From assembly GCA_949316495.1 (NCBI GenBank), contig OX439011.1:18815995-18879994 (forward strand): a DNA stretch of 64,000 nucleotides. Reading direction: 5' to 3'. Under the pieces are notes generated by a model. The model had not been told where the DNA came from and made no database searches. It saw only the letters and a list, made by a program, of their open reading frames with translations. Origin of the DNA: Amphiduros pacificus (taxonomy: Eukaryota; Annelida; Polychaeta; Phyllodocida; Hesionidae). This document shows, in pieces, positions 36,401 to 51,400 of this stretch. The position numbers and the translations under genes are program-made. How positions within the stretch are numbered: position 1 is the stretch's first letter; the number at the start of each line of letters is the position of its first letter.

Positions 36401-39400
36401 ATATTGCCTGAAGTGATAGACAGCATTGTCTTTATTGCCTGAGGTGAAAGACAGTATTGTCTATATTGCCTGAGGTGAAAGACAGTATTGTCTATATATT
36501 GCCTGAGGTGATAGACAGTATTGTCTATATATTGCCTGAGGTAATAGACAGTATTGTCTATATTGCCTGAGGTGAAAGACAGTATTGTCTATATTGCCTG
36601 AGGTGAAAGACAGCATTGTCTATATTGCCTCAGGTGATAGACAGTATTGTCTATATTAGGCACTGCTTTCCATATTGATCTCGATCTTGCAGTTTCAATG
36701 TGATTGGTTAATTGTCTCGGGAATTAGCCAATCAGGTTGCTATATGGTATTTGACCCAGAATGATAGATAAGGCAGGGACTGTAGTGTGCTTGCTTATAA
36801 CAACATTTGCCATTGCAGGAGTTTGTGGCAAGATCTAGTCTTCAAAAGGCAAGTAGTTAGACATACTGTCAAGATTCACATTTTAGATCCCTTATTTGTT
36901 GTTTGCATACTTTAAAATAATTTTGTACATAGTTTCCTTATTTTTATAAGACTTTCAGTTAATGTGACTAATTGTTTGTGGATTTAAAGTGGTTTATTTT
37001 CTGACATAATCTTTTTACAAATCTAAAGGATGACTTGGTAATTTTATCATAGATAAGGTTAATTTTAGCATGAAGGATGATCCTTTGATATTAGGGGATG
37101 GAAATACATTGCTCTATTTGGTCATGCATACCTGGTGCATGGCAGAAGAGGGTCACGTGACAGGTTTGCTTAGCTGAATTTGGTCATGTTTCTGCATGAC
37201 CAAAAAAATGTTTGACGACAAAAGATTATTTAGGACTGGACGATTAGAATATCAAAGTTTTGGATAGATATCTCTCCCTGAATATCATAGGTTTGGATAC
37301 ATATCCTGCCCTGGTTATCAGAGGTTTGGATACATATCCTGCCCTGGATATCAGAGGTTTTGATACATATCCTGCCCTGGATATCAGAGGTTTTGATACA
37401 TATCCTGCCCTGGATATCAGAGGTTTGGATACATATCCTGCCCTGGATATCATAGGTTTGGATACATATCCTGCCCTGGATATCAGAGGTTTGGATACAT
37501 ATCCTGCCCTGGATATCAGAGGTTTGGATACATATCCTGCCCTGGATATCATAGGTTTGGATACATATCCTGCCCTGGATATCAGAGGTTTGGATACATA
37601 TCCTGCCCTGGATATCAGAGGTTTGGATACATATCCTGCCCTGGATATCAGAGGTTTGGATACATATCCTGCCCTGGATATCAGAGGTTTGGATACATAT
37701 CCTGCCCTGGATATCAGAGGTTTGGATACATATCCTGCCTTGGATATAAGAGGTTTGGATACATATCCTGCCCTGGATATCAAAGGATCAATTGTGGATG
37801 GGATTTAATAATTCACTTTAACACTGAGCAGTGATCCTCAGTTTCAACACACATGTGGTTTAATATTGTGGCATGCTTGAGGAGCATGTGAATAAATAGA
37901 TTCACGTAAGTGGTGTAATGACCTTGTCACATGACCTAACTTGGTCAAGACATTCCTGTCCATAAGAAGGCCTACAATCACCCTATGATATCACTAATGA
38001 CCACAAAATAGCGCTAATATTATTTGAGGCGATTGCCTACTGGCTTTGCCAAGTAAACTTAGTGATATAGATGAACATGACTCACATATTGGATAGAACT
38101 GATAATGCACTACCAACATGGATGAAATGACTCACTTACTGGTCAGAACTGATAATACACTACCAACATGGATGACATGACTCAATTACTGGCTAGAACT
38201 GATAATGCACTACCAACATGGATGGAATGACTCACTTACTGGCTAGAACTGATAATGCACTACCAACATGGATGGAATGACTCACTTACTGGCTAGAACT
38301 GATAACGCACTACCAACATGGATGGAATGACTCACTTACTGGCTAGAACTGATAACGCACTACCAACATGGATGAAATGACTCACTTACTGGCTAGAACT
38401 GATAATACACTACCAACATGGATGGAATGACTCACTTACTGGCTAGAACTGATAATACACTACCAACATGGATGGAATGACTCACTTACTGGCTAGAACT
38501 GATAATGCACTACCAACATGGATGGAATGACTCACTTACTGGCTAGAACTGATAATGCACTACCAACATGGATGGAATGACTCACTTACTGGTCAGAACT
38601 GATAATGCACTACCAACATGGATGAAATGATTCACTCACTGGTCAGAACTGATAATGCACTACCAACATGGATGAAATGACTCACTTACTGGTCAGAACT
38701 GATAATGCACTACCAACATGGATGGAATGAGTTAATAGAGATGACTTAATACAGATGCTGCTTTGACATCTCAAACTTATTGACTTGAGATAAATGATTT
38801 CACCATTATGAGTGTGAGGAAATTAAATGAACAAATGAAATGATTAAGTAAGGAAGCATTCTGCATTATGCCTCAAATATCTTAAATATCTTCTGTGATA
38901 ACTCTCGGTGTTTGGCGACATACTGGTACTTTAGTGTCATCCACCTGTGAGCAAACTTATTTCATCTATTTTTCTAATTTCTATATTCACTGAAACAAAA
39001 GCAGAAAAAAAGTTCTGTAGTGGTTTTGCTGTTTTCATTCCTCTATTTTTATATGAGAAATATTGATTTCTTAAAAGTCCAAGTATATATCTGATCATGA
39101 ATAAGCCTCAAAGAAGGGAAAAAAGTCACAAAACAAAGAAAGCTGAGTGAAGAACAGACTATACAATAAACAGGTATATAAGGTAATAAGCTAGACCTGT
39201 AGGAGCCATTTGCATATATTGTCATGTGTGGCTATTACTTGACTAATCTTGTCAACAGTAGTTCATGGTACTATTTAATCTTATTTACACAAGGCAAATA
39301 CATGTATAGCTATAACTGCTGCCAAGGATAACAAATCTACTCTTCGTTCCAAGTTGTCAAGAGAAACAAATTCATAAAAATATTTTGTCTATTGGTCAAA

Positions 39401-42400
39401 TCAGATATATGTTTGCTTCTTTGGTTATGAAATCGTTTCAAATTTGAGAAGAAAATGTTTGATGTTTTTAAGAAATAAAGAAATCAAACAAAGAATCTTC
39501 ACATCTAGAGTTGAGTGCTGAGCTTTGATGTTCAAGTTGTAAAATAATAATTCTTGCATGTTCTGGTAGATTTTAACTGATAAGTTCCAGTTCTAATTCT
39601 GTGTTTTAGTTAAGAGAATCATCATAAAACTTAAAGTAAAAATTGCTATTTATTCCATCAAGAAAATATATAAACCTCAAAGTGTGCTGCATGTTTTACC
39701 TTACTTTTCAAGGCCAAAAATTGAAGTGATTTTTTCTGGACTTTAATAGTAACTAAAATTAATATATTTTTCAACCCTTTTTTCTGGTCAAACATAATGC
39801 ATTATTTTATTCATTCATTATACAAACCTTATGTTCATAAACAGTTAAACAAAATTTCAAAATTAAGGTTTGATAGAATCCATTTTTTTCTGAAAATTTA
39901 AAAGAAAAATCAAATAATAGAGTGACAGAAACAGTTGCCTATATTTGGCCTTATCTTTTTGTCTTACATCTCATTCTCCTTTATAGGATAATAATTATTC
40001 TGATGAGTTTGAGACAGATGAGTCAGAAGTGAGTACTCTTATCTTACCCTCCACGGCAAGATAACCATTGTTTTCTCAAGTCAGATGGAACTTGAATTGG
40101 CTCAGTCGATCGATCTAAAATGTCACTGACAGGATTTTCTTTTAAGTTGTGCTTAGTCAAAGTGAAATTTAATTTTCCGATCTAATAGGATATCTCTTGT
40201 TAAGAAAAGTAAGAGAGAAATATTCTGATAGAAAATGGGGAATTATTGAAATATTCGAAAAAGGGAAGGCATCAAAATATATTCTGGAAATCAAAATGTA
40301 TTTAAAGCAAAAAAGTGAAATAACACTTCATTAAGTCATCATTACATAATAGTGAGATAGTGAACTTGTACAACAAATTGGTGAAATGTTCTGTGTCTGA
40401 TATTCTGGAAGTAATGATGTTTTTTGTTATCAGGATTCCGAGGACGATGTTTTGGCGGCGACCTTACATGACAGTCTATGGCAGCAGCATAAGAAGATGA
40501 CCTCCGAGGACTTCATGGTAAGCCACAACTACTGCCCTGCAATCGAGATTATTCAAACTTGACGGGCCTCAGGATAACAATTAAATTCAATGATTTAGTT
40601 TATAACCGTTTTAGTTCTGCTGATTTCTTTCACAGAGCACAGAGCTTTAGGAGTGGGGAAAATGTCTGTCCATCTGCATGTCTCTCTGTCTGTCAGTCCG
40701 TCTGTTAACATTTTCTTTAAAAAATCTTCTCCAAAATATCAGTAATATATGTTTCAAAATTTTATACAGAGGACGATATAGAGGTGAAGATTCAGATTCC
40801 TTCAAATCTTAGTGATATCACCATTGACCTTGGTGCATTGGCCTCAAGGTCACAAATATTTTACGGAGCATATCTCAGCAACTACTTAAAGGAGAAAAGT
40901 AATATTTGATACACAGAAATGTCTTGGGTTATAGCTGTGCCTCCTTATACCTTTTTAGTAACCTTAAATTCAAAATTTGTGTACATGCAACATCTCACAA
41001 CCATTACAAATGAATAAAAAGTACTTCATATCTATTATACATCAACACTCTGTCGAGCACCATATACATTTTTTCACAGATTTGATCTTTGACCTTGATG
41101 CTGTGATCTTGACCTTCATATTATTGTGCAGGCTATATCTCATGAACGATGAACTGGATATATAAACTATTGAACATGCATGACACCCACAAGGTGTAGT
41201 TGTGCAATGTAAGTTTTTTTCCCTGCACCCATTAACCTTAATGTCCTTAAAGTCAAACATTTTGTGCAGAGCATATCTCAGCAACCACTTGCAGGAGGGA
41301 TGAACATCATATTAATTGTTATGCAGAAATATCAAAGATTTATCAAATGAGACTGACTATGGTAGGTTTGGTTCAGGATAAAATAATAACAACTGTAGGT
41401 ATCTTTGATAAATCAGTATAATTTTCTTTGATACTGGTATCCCCCATAGACTCCATAATGATATCACAGCATTGCATTGTAAGGGACAAGCAGCGGATGC
41501 TTCAAAATGAGGCAAAATCATTAACACTGCTCAGGACTCAACTGTAAAAATAGTCAATGATTTAGTTGATACATGGACTAAATTTAGTCCATGGTTGATA
41601 TCAATTTTTGATATAATTTTTTATATGATTTTTGTAGTTACAATTATCAAGATATCAATGAATATTACATCAAAATTGAATTTGGATCATGTATGGAAAA
41701 CTATAACCTGCTTGCTAGTTACACTTTATCTCAGTTCATGTGTTTTCAGAGGGTTATGTTTAGTCCTTGAAGTCCTAAAGGAGTGAACCAGTTTGAATGC
41801 CAACTAACTATTATTTTTCCTGATCAAGGAACGTATTATCTGGTTTGCTTGGTTGGCAGAATTTGTTTCTTTTATTTTGTCCTTTACCAAGGAATTCATA
41901 ATACTTGTAGCAATACCTGTTTGATTACAGATTTTGGTTATTGATTTTTTTGTTGTCCTTGAATACAAATCTAAATGCAAAACCAGTTCCCGCAGTTTTC
42001 ACCCAGTTTGATCCGGTTTGACTTCAGGCTGTGATGGCAGAGTTTCGAGAGCAGCAGAACGAAAGAAACAGACAGAAAATAGCGGAGAGTGCTAAGCATG
42101 GGAACGACCTGGAGATGAGACTAGCTGAGAAAAACAGACTGCGCCTGCAAAACGGTACAAAGGTAGAGAGGCCCACATGTCAAATCTGTCCATCGATTTA
42201 AGTCAACAAGTTCAACATGGAAAGTTAAAGCAAAAACCTTTTATGGGAGTCAACAAACAAAATGTTTAATTATTCTCATTAAAACTTTATATTAACTGTA
42301 AGTTAACAGTTGAAGAACTTAAGTTGACTTTATATGGAAGAATTGGTATAAAGTTCCTGGTATAAAGGCCTGATTGAAGCGACAGTGATTTTCCATGTTT

Positions 42401-45400
42401 GCAGGATGAGGGCGGTGACTCTGACAGCATGATTAGTGTTCAGGAGGGTGGCGCCACTAGTAACCAAGAATTACAGGTGAGGACCTATGGGAATAAATGA
42501 CATAAAATAACAAAAGTCACAAAAATGCACGATCACAACAAAACTAGAGAAAAAAATTGGTTATTTTTCTTTTATTGGTGCAGAGATCACCAATCTTCAG
42601 GCTTTATTTTAAATGTTTATTGTTTTGTCAAATTAGTTATATAAACAAATCTTGAATATATCAAAGGTAAGAATCATAGAATTATCAAGAAATTTAACAA
42701 AGAGATTTTAAGACATTCTTGTTCATATCATCACTGTAACATTACCTTTCCTTATAGGGCATTTCCCCTCACAATTTGATAAGCACATTTTAGTTTCATT
42801 CTGGTTGTGCATATTATAAAATCCTTGGTCAAGCTTTCCACCAGACACAGTTCAGATAGTAAACATCCTTTTTCTCCATGTCAGGTGCACAGGAATACTT
42901 TGTTGTTTTCCAAACATGTGAAGCCATCTGTGGCATTGCAACTTCTTAAAGAAAATATCCTCTTGATGAAACAGAACATAAAATCAGAATAAATCCAACA
43001 CATTCTGCAAGACCTCTAGCCCTGTGATGGGGGCTCACCTAAGATACCACCTCTACCCCTGTGATGGGGGCTCACCTAAGATACCACCTCTACCCCTGTG
43101 ATGGGGGCTCACCTAAGATATCACCTCCACCCCTGTGATGGGGGTCACCTAAGATACCACCTCTACCCCTGTGATGGGGGCTCACCTAAGATATCACCTC
43201 CACCCCTGTGATGGGGGCTCACCTAATATACCATCTCCACCCCTGTGATGGGGGCTCACCTAAGATACCACCTCTACCCCTGTGATGGGGGCTCACCTAA
43301 GATACCACCTCTACCCCTGTGATGGGGGCTCACCTAAGATACCACCTCTACCCCTGTGATGGGGGCTCACCTAAGATACCACCTCTACCCCTGTGATGGG
43401 GGCTCACCTAAGATACCACCTCTACCCCTGTGATGGGGGCTCACCTAAGATATCACCTCTACCCCTGTGATGGGGGCTCACCTAAGATACCACCTCCACC
43501 CCTGTGATGGGGGCTCACCTAAGATATCACCTCTACCCCTGTGATGGGGGCTCACCTAAGATACCACCTCTACCCCTGTGATGGGGGCTCACCTAAGATA
43601 CCACCTCTACCCCTGTGATGGGGGCTCACCTAAGATACCACCTCTACCCCTGTGATGGGGGCTCACCTAAGATATCACCTCTACCCCTGTGATGGGGGCT
43701 CACCTAAGATACCACCTCCACCCCTGTGATGGGGGCTCACCTAAGATATCACCTCTACCCCTGTGATGGGGGCTCACTAAGATATCACCTCTACCCCTGT
43801 GATAGGGTCTCACCTCAGATGCCACCTCCATCCCTGTGAAGATGTGAACAAAAGAACCTCCCCCCTCTGGTGGAGTGTAGGTGAACCACCACACAAAAGA
43901 ACCTCCCCCCTCTGGTGGAGTGTAGGTGTTAGGTGAATCGCCCCATAAAGGCACCTCCCCCCTCTGTTATTTACATGTCAGAACAGCTTAATTAGCAATA
44001 CATAATTTTGTCTGTCTGGGAGGACCCAAAGTGATTGGAAAAATGTTTAAACAAGTAAAACCTCTACATACAAGGAGAGCTTCCTTGTGTGATCACCACT
44101 GTTTGGAGTGACAGATGATTAACTCTCTCCATGCAGACCTCCTTGCCTTTGTCTCATGTGTACATTGAGATTATATAAGACCCCCTGCTGACTATACTTT
44201 TTCATCCCTTTTCAAATCTGGTATTTGACTTTTGTTTGATAGCTGAATTAAAAATATTACATGTATGTTATTTGGATAGATTTTTAATAGATAACATGTA
44301 GATAATTATGCTATGTTATCATATATCAACCATGGATGCCCCGGAGATTCTTAGGTCATCCCCCATTTTTCCATAGTAGCTCTGAAGGAGGTCTCATTTT
44401 TCTTCATGGCAGAAACATCTCAGTGAAGTTTTCCTTTTGTGGATATATTTACCATTGGTACAGTCAATGGAATAGATTACTTGGACACAGATTTTGGCAT
44501 GGACCGTGTAACAATTTATAATTTCATGGAATCATTTGTTTCATTTCAGGAAGCCAAGAAACAGGATAATGTATTTGTCCAGAACCTGATCCGACAGAGG
44601 GTTCGGAACAATATGAGCGAAGAAGAGTTTGCAAAATTGATGCGAAAGCAACTGGAAGATGCCGAGTTTATCAGGAAATGGAGACAAGAAGAGAAAAAAA
44701 GAATGGAGGAAAAGCTGAAGGAACGTCTGGCACGCGGGGAGAAAACAACACAAGCTGATGTCAGTATTAATGAGTGAAAGGAGATGGAAGGGCTCGGAAA
44801 AGGGTCAATTATTGGCTAGGGTAGGGCAAAGAAAGGGGTGAAATGTTTGCTAGGGTATGGCTTGGAAAAGGGCAAGTCTTTGACAGGCTGAGAAGGTTTC
44901 CTCCCCCATAATGGACAGGCTGAGAAAGTCCTCAAAAAAAGGGTCTTCACAACTGGCGTTGGACCTTGGGCCCATTTTGACTTGATTTGACCCAATTTGG
45001 TGCCTGAATTGTGACACTCATAAGAGTGACGATGATGTCACACTAGCGCAGTAGCTCTGTGAATTAATCTCATATTAGGCTTAAAAAAGGAGTTTGTTTC
45101 CGATTCCCCTATCAACCCTAGTTTTTTTGTTACTTTCTAGGTGAAAAGACAGTTTCAGTTGTAATTTCATGTATATCATTTCTCAATAAATTTGATGACA
45201 TTGAACAAAGTCAAAACCACTGGTAGGAACCACATTGGCAGCCATTGCACCATCCATTTTGTTGGTATACAATTTACAATCCTAACTGAGTAAGAAATGC
45301 CTTGACTATTATCATTTAAAATGCCTAGATATTTTGTGATACTTATTTGACATCATTTTATATTTCAGGAGGAAGATAAAGAAACAGAGGAGGTAAATAT

Positions 45401-48400
45401 GACTTTTTTTTTATCAATTTTTATTTTTTTTAAAAAAGCAAACATTTATATGTATTTTAGTGATGTCTGGACGTGACTACCACCACACTCCCTGTAGTCT
45501 TCCTGAGGTATTGGGTGATACACTGATACTGAGATGTCACGACCATTCTTGACCACTCATGCGTCGGCTCAATTTAAAGAAGATGTTTATATATGTGTTT
45601 TGTTGCTTCTTTGAATGGCAAATATGTAATCAGAATCTTGAATTTAGATTGAATTTAGAAATGTTTAAATTAAAAATACATGTTTTCACACCAAGGCATG
45701 AGAAAATAAGTATCTCTCATTCTTTCATATTCCGCTACCTACCATAGCTTATATCAGTTTCCCAAAAGTTTTTTTTGTTATCTTCCAGGTGAATAGACAT
45801 AGTTCAAGTAATAATTTCACGCATATATCTCATTTCTCAATGTAATTGATCACATTTAACAAAACAAATAAATGAACCAAATTTTTTCCCATCCTGCCTA
45901 TTCAGGGCATGTTATCAGAAACAAGGTTTTTTTGGCCTCAATTAAGACGATTCTGAGGTTTGTTTTGATGTCTTATCTGTGCAGGGCCTGAGGAAACTGG
46001 CTGAGAAGTTTCGTCAGGAGGTCGAGTTGCGACGTCGTATGATGACGGAGACCCAGCTCCAGGACCTCGTAGCTCAGTACAGGGCACAGCAACAAGCCTT
46101 CCTCCAATCCCGTCGCGCCAACCAGAGCCGAATAGATGCCCTCCTCGCACAGAAACTAGCCAACAATAACAGGAAAAATAATCAGCAGGTTGGTGCCCTG
46201 AAGGCCAAGCTCCACCAGAGGGCGACATGGTCCACCTATCACCTCTGTACAAGGCGCTCTGTCTGGGTGCCGCCTCACCACATCCACCAAGTTTCTTACC
46301 TGTTGTCTTACCTCACCACATCCACCAAGTTTCTTACCCGTTGTCTTACCTCACCACATCCACCAAGTTTCTTACCCGTTGTCTTACCTCACCACATCCA
46401 CCAAGTTTCTTACCTGTTGTCTTACCTCACCACATCCACCAAGTTTCTTACCCGTTGTCTTACCTCACCACATCCACCAAGTTTCTTACCCGTTGTCTTA
46501 CCTCACCACATCCACCAAGTTTCTTACCCGTTGTCTTACTGAACCACATCCACCAAGTTTCTTACCCGTTGTCTTACTGAACCACATCCACCAAGTTTCT
46601 TACCCGTTGTCTTACCTCACCACATCCACCAAGTTTCTTACCCGTTGTCTCACCTCACCACATCCACCAAGTTTCTTACCCGTTGTCTTACCTCACCACA
46701 TCCACCAAGTTTCTTACCCGTTGTCTTACCTCACCACATCCACCAAGTTTCTTACCCGTTGTCTTACTGAACCACATCCACCAAGTTTCTTACCCGTTGT
46801 CTTACTGAACCACATCCACCAAGTTTCTTACCCGTTGTCTTACCTCACCACATTCACCAAGTTTCTTACCCGTTGTCTTACCTCACCACATCCACCAAGT
46901 TTCTTACCCGTTGTCTTACCTCACCACATCCACCAAGTTTCTTACCCGTTGTCTTACCTCACCACATCCACCAAGTTTCTTACCCGTTGTCTTACCTCAC
47001 CACATCCACCAAGTTTCTTACCCGTTGTCTTACTGAACCACATCCACCAAGTTTCTTACCCGTTGTCTTACTGAACCACATCCACCAAGTTTCTTACCCG
47101 TTGTCTTACCTCACCACATCCACCAAGTTTCTTACCCGTTGTCTCACCTCACCACATCCACCAAGTTTCTTACCCGTTGTCTTACCTCACCACATCCACC
47201 AAGTTTCTTACCCGTTGTCTTACCTCACCACATCCACCAAGTTTCTTACCCGTTGTCTTACTGAACCACATCCACCAAGTTTCTTACCCGTTGTCTTACC
47301 TCACCACATCCACCAAGTTTCTTACCCGTTGTCTTACCTCACCACATCCACCAAGTTTCTTACCCGTTGTCTTACCTCACCACATCCACCAAGTTTCTTA
47401 CCCGTTGTCTTACCTCACCACATCCACCAAGTTTCTTACCCGTTGTCTTACCTCACCACATCCACCAAGTTTCTTACCCGTTGTCTTACTGAACCACATC
47501 CACCAAGTTTCTTACCCGTTGTCTTACTGAACCACATCCACCAAGTTTCTTACCCGTTGTCTCACCTCACCACATCCACCAAGTTTCTTACCCGTTGTCT
47601 TACCTCACCACATCCACCAAGTTTCTTACCCGTTGTCTTACTGAACCACATCCACCAAGTTTCTTACCCGTTGTCTTACTGAACCACATCCACCAAGTTT
47701 CTTACCCGTTGTCTTACCTCACCACATCCACCAAGTTTCTTACCCGTTGTCTTACTGAACCACATCCACCAAGTTTCTTACCCGTTGTCTTACCTCACCA
47801 CATCCACCAAGTTTCTTACCCGTTGTCTTACCTCACCACATCCACCAAGTTTCTTACCCGTTGTCTTACTGAACTAATTCTTAAAATGTAATCAGAATGA
47901 TAAAATTTTACCTGTAAATTAGGAGGACAAAATATTCCATTACATTTTGTTTAATATGTATCAAACCACAAGATATACAAAGTATAAAGATCTGTTCAGC
48001 AAGGAAGTGGAATCCCAGTGGTGGATCCTGTGTGCAGATATTGGGCCCATGATGATTGCTTGTTAGAGTGATAACTTTGCCAAGACAACTTTTCAAAGTT
48101 GACATGTAAATTGTTTGGGGGAAATGTCTTGAACAAGCATGACCACTCTGGGACCTGTTGTTCTTGAAAAGGTCAAATTTGAAAATACCAAGCCTATTAC
48201 TTGTATGTGTGATACCTGGCAAACAAACTGGATTCCTTTCGGATTCAGGTTGTGAAGTGTTAGGAAATGTTTTGGACAAGTTCATCCTTGATCTTTCCGT
48301 GACCTTTTTGTCTGGAAAAGAGGGTCAAATTAGAAAATACCGAGCTTATTGCTCCTAAGTGTGATAACTTGCCAAAACATCTTGAATTCCTTTCAAAATA

Positions 48401-51400
48401 GTTAGTAAACTGTATGGGGAAATGACCTAGATGAGTTCAACAATGACCCCTCCATGAATTAAGTTGACCTTGGCAAGCAGGTCAAGTTGCTTCTTCATAC
48501 TTCTTCTCACTTTTCCCAGAAATATTTTAAAGAACTAGTATTGATTCATGAAAAGATCAAGCCTATTTTATCAATGAGATACTTGCCTTTCTCACTCCCT
48601 ATTTTATCAATGCTTATACAGGATATTGAGAATTGTGAGGAGGGAAAGAAGACGGATGCGACCTTCATTGATGACGTCATGAAGAAGAAGGACACAATGA
48701 GCTCCGAGGAGTTTGCCGCCCTCATGGCCCAGCAGCTGGCAAATACCGAGGCCATCCGCAAATACCGCAAGGGAGAGAAGGACAAGATGGATGACAAACT
48801 GCAGCAAAGACTCCAACAACGAGGACAACACCAGGTAAAACATATACGAGGGACGATCACCAAGTTATGTATCTACATCACGCACAGAAGAATAATGTAT
48901 ATGGGAAATTGTGCATAAAGCGATATATGGGAAATTGTGCATAAAGCAATATTTGGGAAATTGGACAAAGCGATATATGGGAAATTGTGCATAAAGCGAT
49001 ATATGGGAAATTGGACATAAAGCGATATATGGGAAATTGTGCATAAAGCGATAGATATATGGGAAATTGTACATAAAGCGATATATGGGAAATTGTGCAT
49101 AAAGCAATATATGGGAAATTGGACATAAAGCGATATATGGGAAATTGTGCATAAAGCGATATATGGGAAATTGGACATAAAGCAATACATAGCCATGGCC
49201 AAATAGAGCTCAGCTGTAAATATGTTGCCTCACAAGCCCTCTATGATCGTTAATATCAGGGTTATAAAATTTTGTTGCGACCCAGCTCTTGCCATTTCTT
49301 TAGTAGAGTTTTCTGTCTTAAAGTTGTTCAGTAACTAATTACTTTTATCAATATTACAGGATTCTGATGAGGAGGAGGAAATGGAGAGATCAGAGGTCAG
49401 TTTAATTGCTTCCTATCATGTTTAATTTTTTTTTAGATTTTCCATGAGAATTTCACCTATGTGGTCAACATAATAATTTTATTGAGACAGAATTATATCA
49501 ATGAAACAAGAAACAAATATGAATTTGCAGGAAGTGAAAAATTTGGAGAGCAAATTTCAAGAAGAACTCGCAAAACGGAAGAAGGATATTACAGCTTCTG
49601 AGCTGGAGGCAATGATGGCATTGTACCGCAAACAGCAAAATGATCTGCTTAATAAACGCCGCACAGATGCAAGTAGGACTGATGACTTGCTTCAGAAAAA
49701 ATTGGAAGAAAGAAAGAGACAGGTCAGTTAGCAAAAAGGCAATATATTTACTATTTTTTGTCATTTCATATGGATTTTTTCTGGTTTCATTTTTCTTTTC
49801 ATTACACAAGTATTTTTCTGTAAATCTACCTAATGTAAATCTGTAGTTGTCTTAATTGCAGTACCATTTCTGTTTTTAAATATTCATATAGAAGCACATA
49901 GTGTATTTTCTCCATGTCCAGTTAAATGACATTGACATTTAAGAACAGTCAATACATATTTCTGTTTCACCAATATCAAGTAAATAAACCTAAAAATACC
50001 ATTTTATTTCAGGAATAGTTTTTTCAGACTTCTAGATAAATTTTATAGAATGAATATGATGAAGTATTTCATGTCATAGAAATAGAAAAATATATATAAT
50101 ATTCTGATTTTTAAATCAACATTACTGGAAATAGAAATATTAATGACTGGTCAAATATGTGAACAAATCTGTATTTTATTTCGGTCACTGGATCATCGAC
50201 TGTCTCTCTTATGTACCCTATATATCAATAGAGGAAAGCAGAAGTAGCACACACACCGTTTGCTGGGTTTGATGTCAGAGTAAGTAATACAATGGTCCAA
50301 TAATTTACAAGTTTTTTTAAAACTCATATCAATTTCTACTCTAAATTTTTAAATTGTTTAAAAATAAAACTAGATGTAAATTTGTGATTTTCATAAGTCT
50401 GAAATGGTTTGACAATTTTTAGCTTTGCTCATATGCAAAAATGTTATAAAGGCTTCTGGACTATTTCAATGTGAAAACCATTTTATATTGTGGTGTGTTT
50501 TTGTTCTGCTTGCTAATTTAAATTTCTTAACTATCAAAAATCTTTCATGGCCAATGTGAAATGTCTTTTTGATCATTTCAAATTATTATTTTGGCCTTTG
50601 TAAAATTTGCACTACCATACATAACAATATCCTGCAGAATGGTGCAGACATGTATTTTTTGTTGATATTGAATCCACTGATAGTTTTGAGGATGAAATCT
50701 CTTTTCTGGATACAATCTTGGTTTGTTCATCAGGGGTGGTACAAACTGGTTTGATATAGTCTTTAAATGGAAAATAAAACCTCCCTTAAAATGCAGTGTT
50801 TTGGCCTGAAGTAATTCTCTTGACATATTTAATCACTCATATATTCAAGTGAAAAATATTAATAAATAGATAATAGCAAAATACAGAAAAATATTAAACA
50901 CATGGAAATTTAAAGAATATATATATATACAAAAATAATATTTGGCCATTATGTCTACATCCTTGACATTTTAAACGTGTGATAAATAGTTAAAGCAAAA
51001 TTAAATGATTTTTTTTAAAGAATGCATCCAGCTTGGATGAGCAATTTTTCCAGCAACTTCAGCAGATGCAGCAAAGTCAGGAAATGACTGAAGACAAGTT
51101 TGGAGAACTTCTGAAAAACTACATCAACCAGGTGGACAATACCAAGACAAAGCCCAGGAAAAAACAGGACAAGGTAGTGATTGACAAGGCTTCCTTTATG
51201 AGCTCTATTGCAGATTTATTACATAACTCATGAGTTTTTCAAGCAGAGTTCAGGATAATAGTTGACTTATTATCGTTCAGTGTGACCAACCAATTTACAA
51301 ATTGGAAGCAATTTGTTCAATAGAATCTCAATAATAATTCCACCTTATTTAGCTTTTAAAGTAAATGATATTTTTCACATGACTCTAAGAATCCACTTGA

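Noticed and set aside
46227-47891. Apparent extension of exon 13 into a His/Pro/Thr repeat protein
   Set aside because: Exon 13 has a good donor at 46189 that joins in phase to exon 14, whose sequence continues the modular protein; the array is open in all frames.
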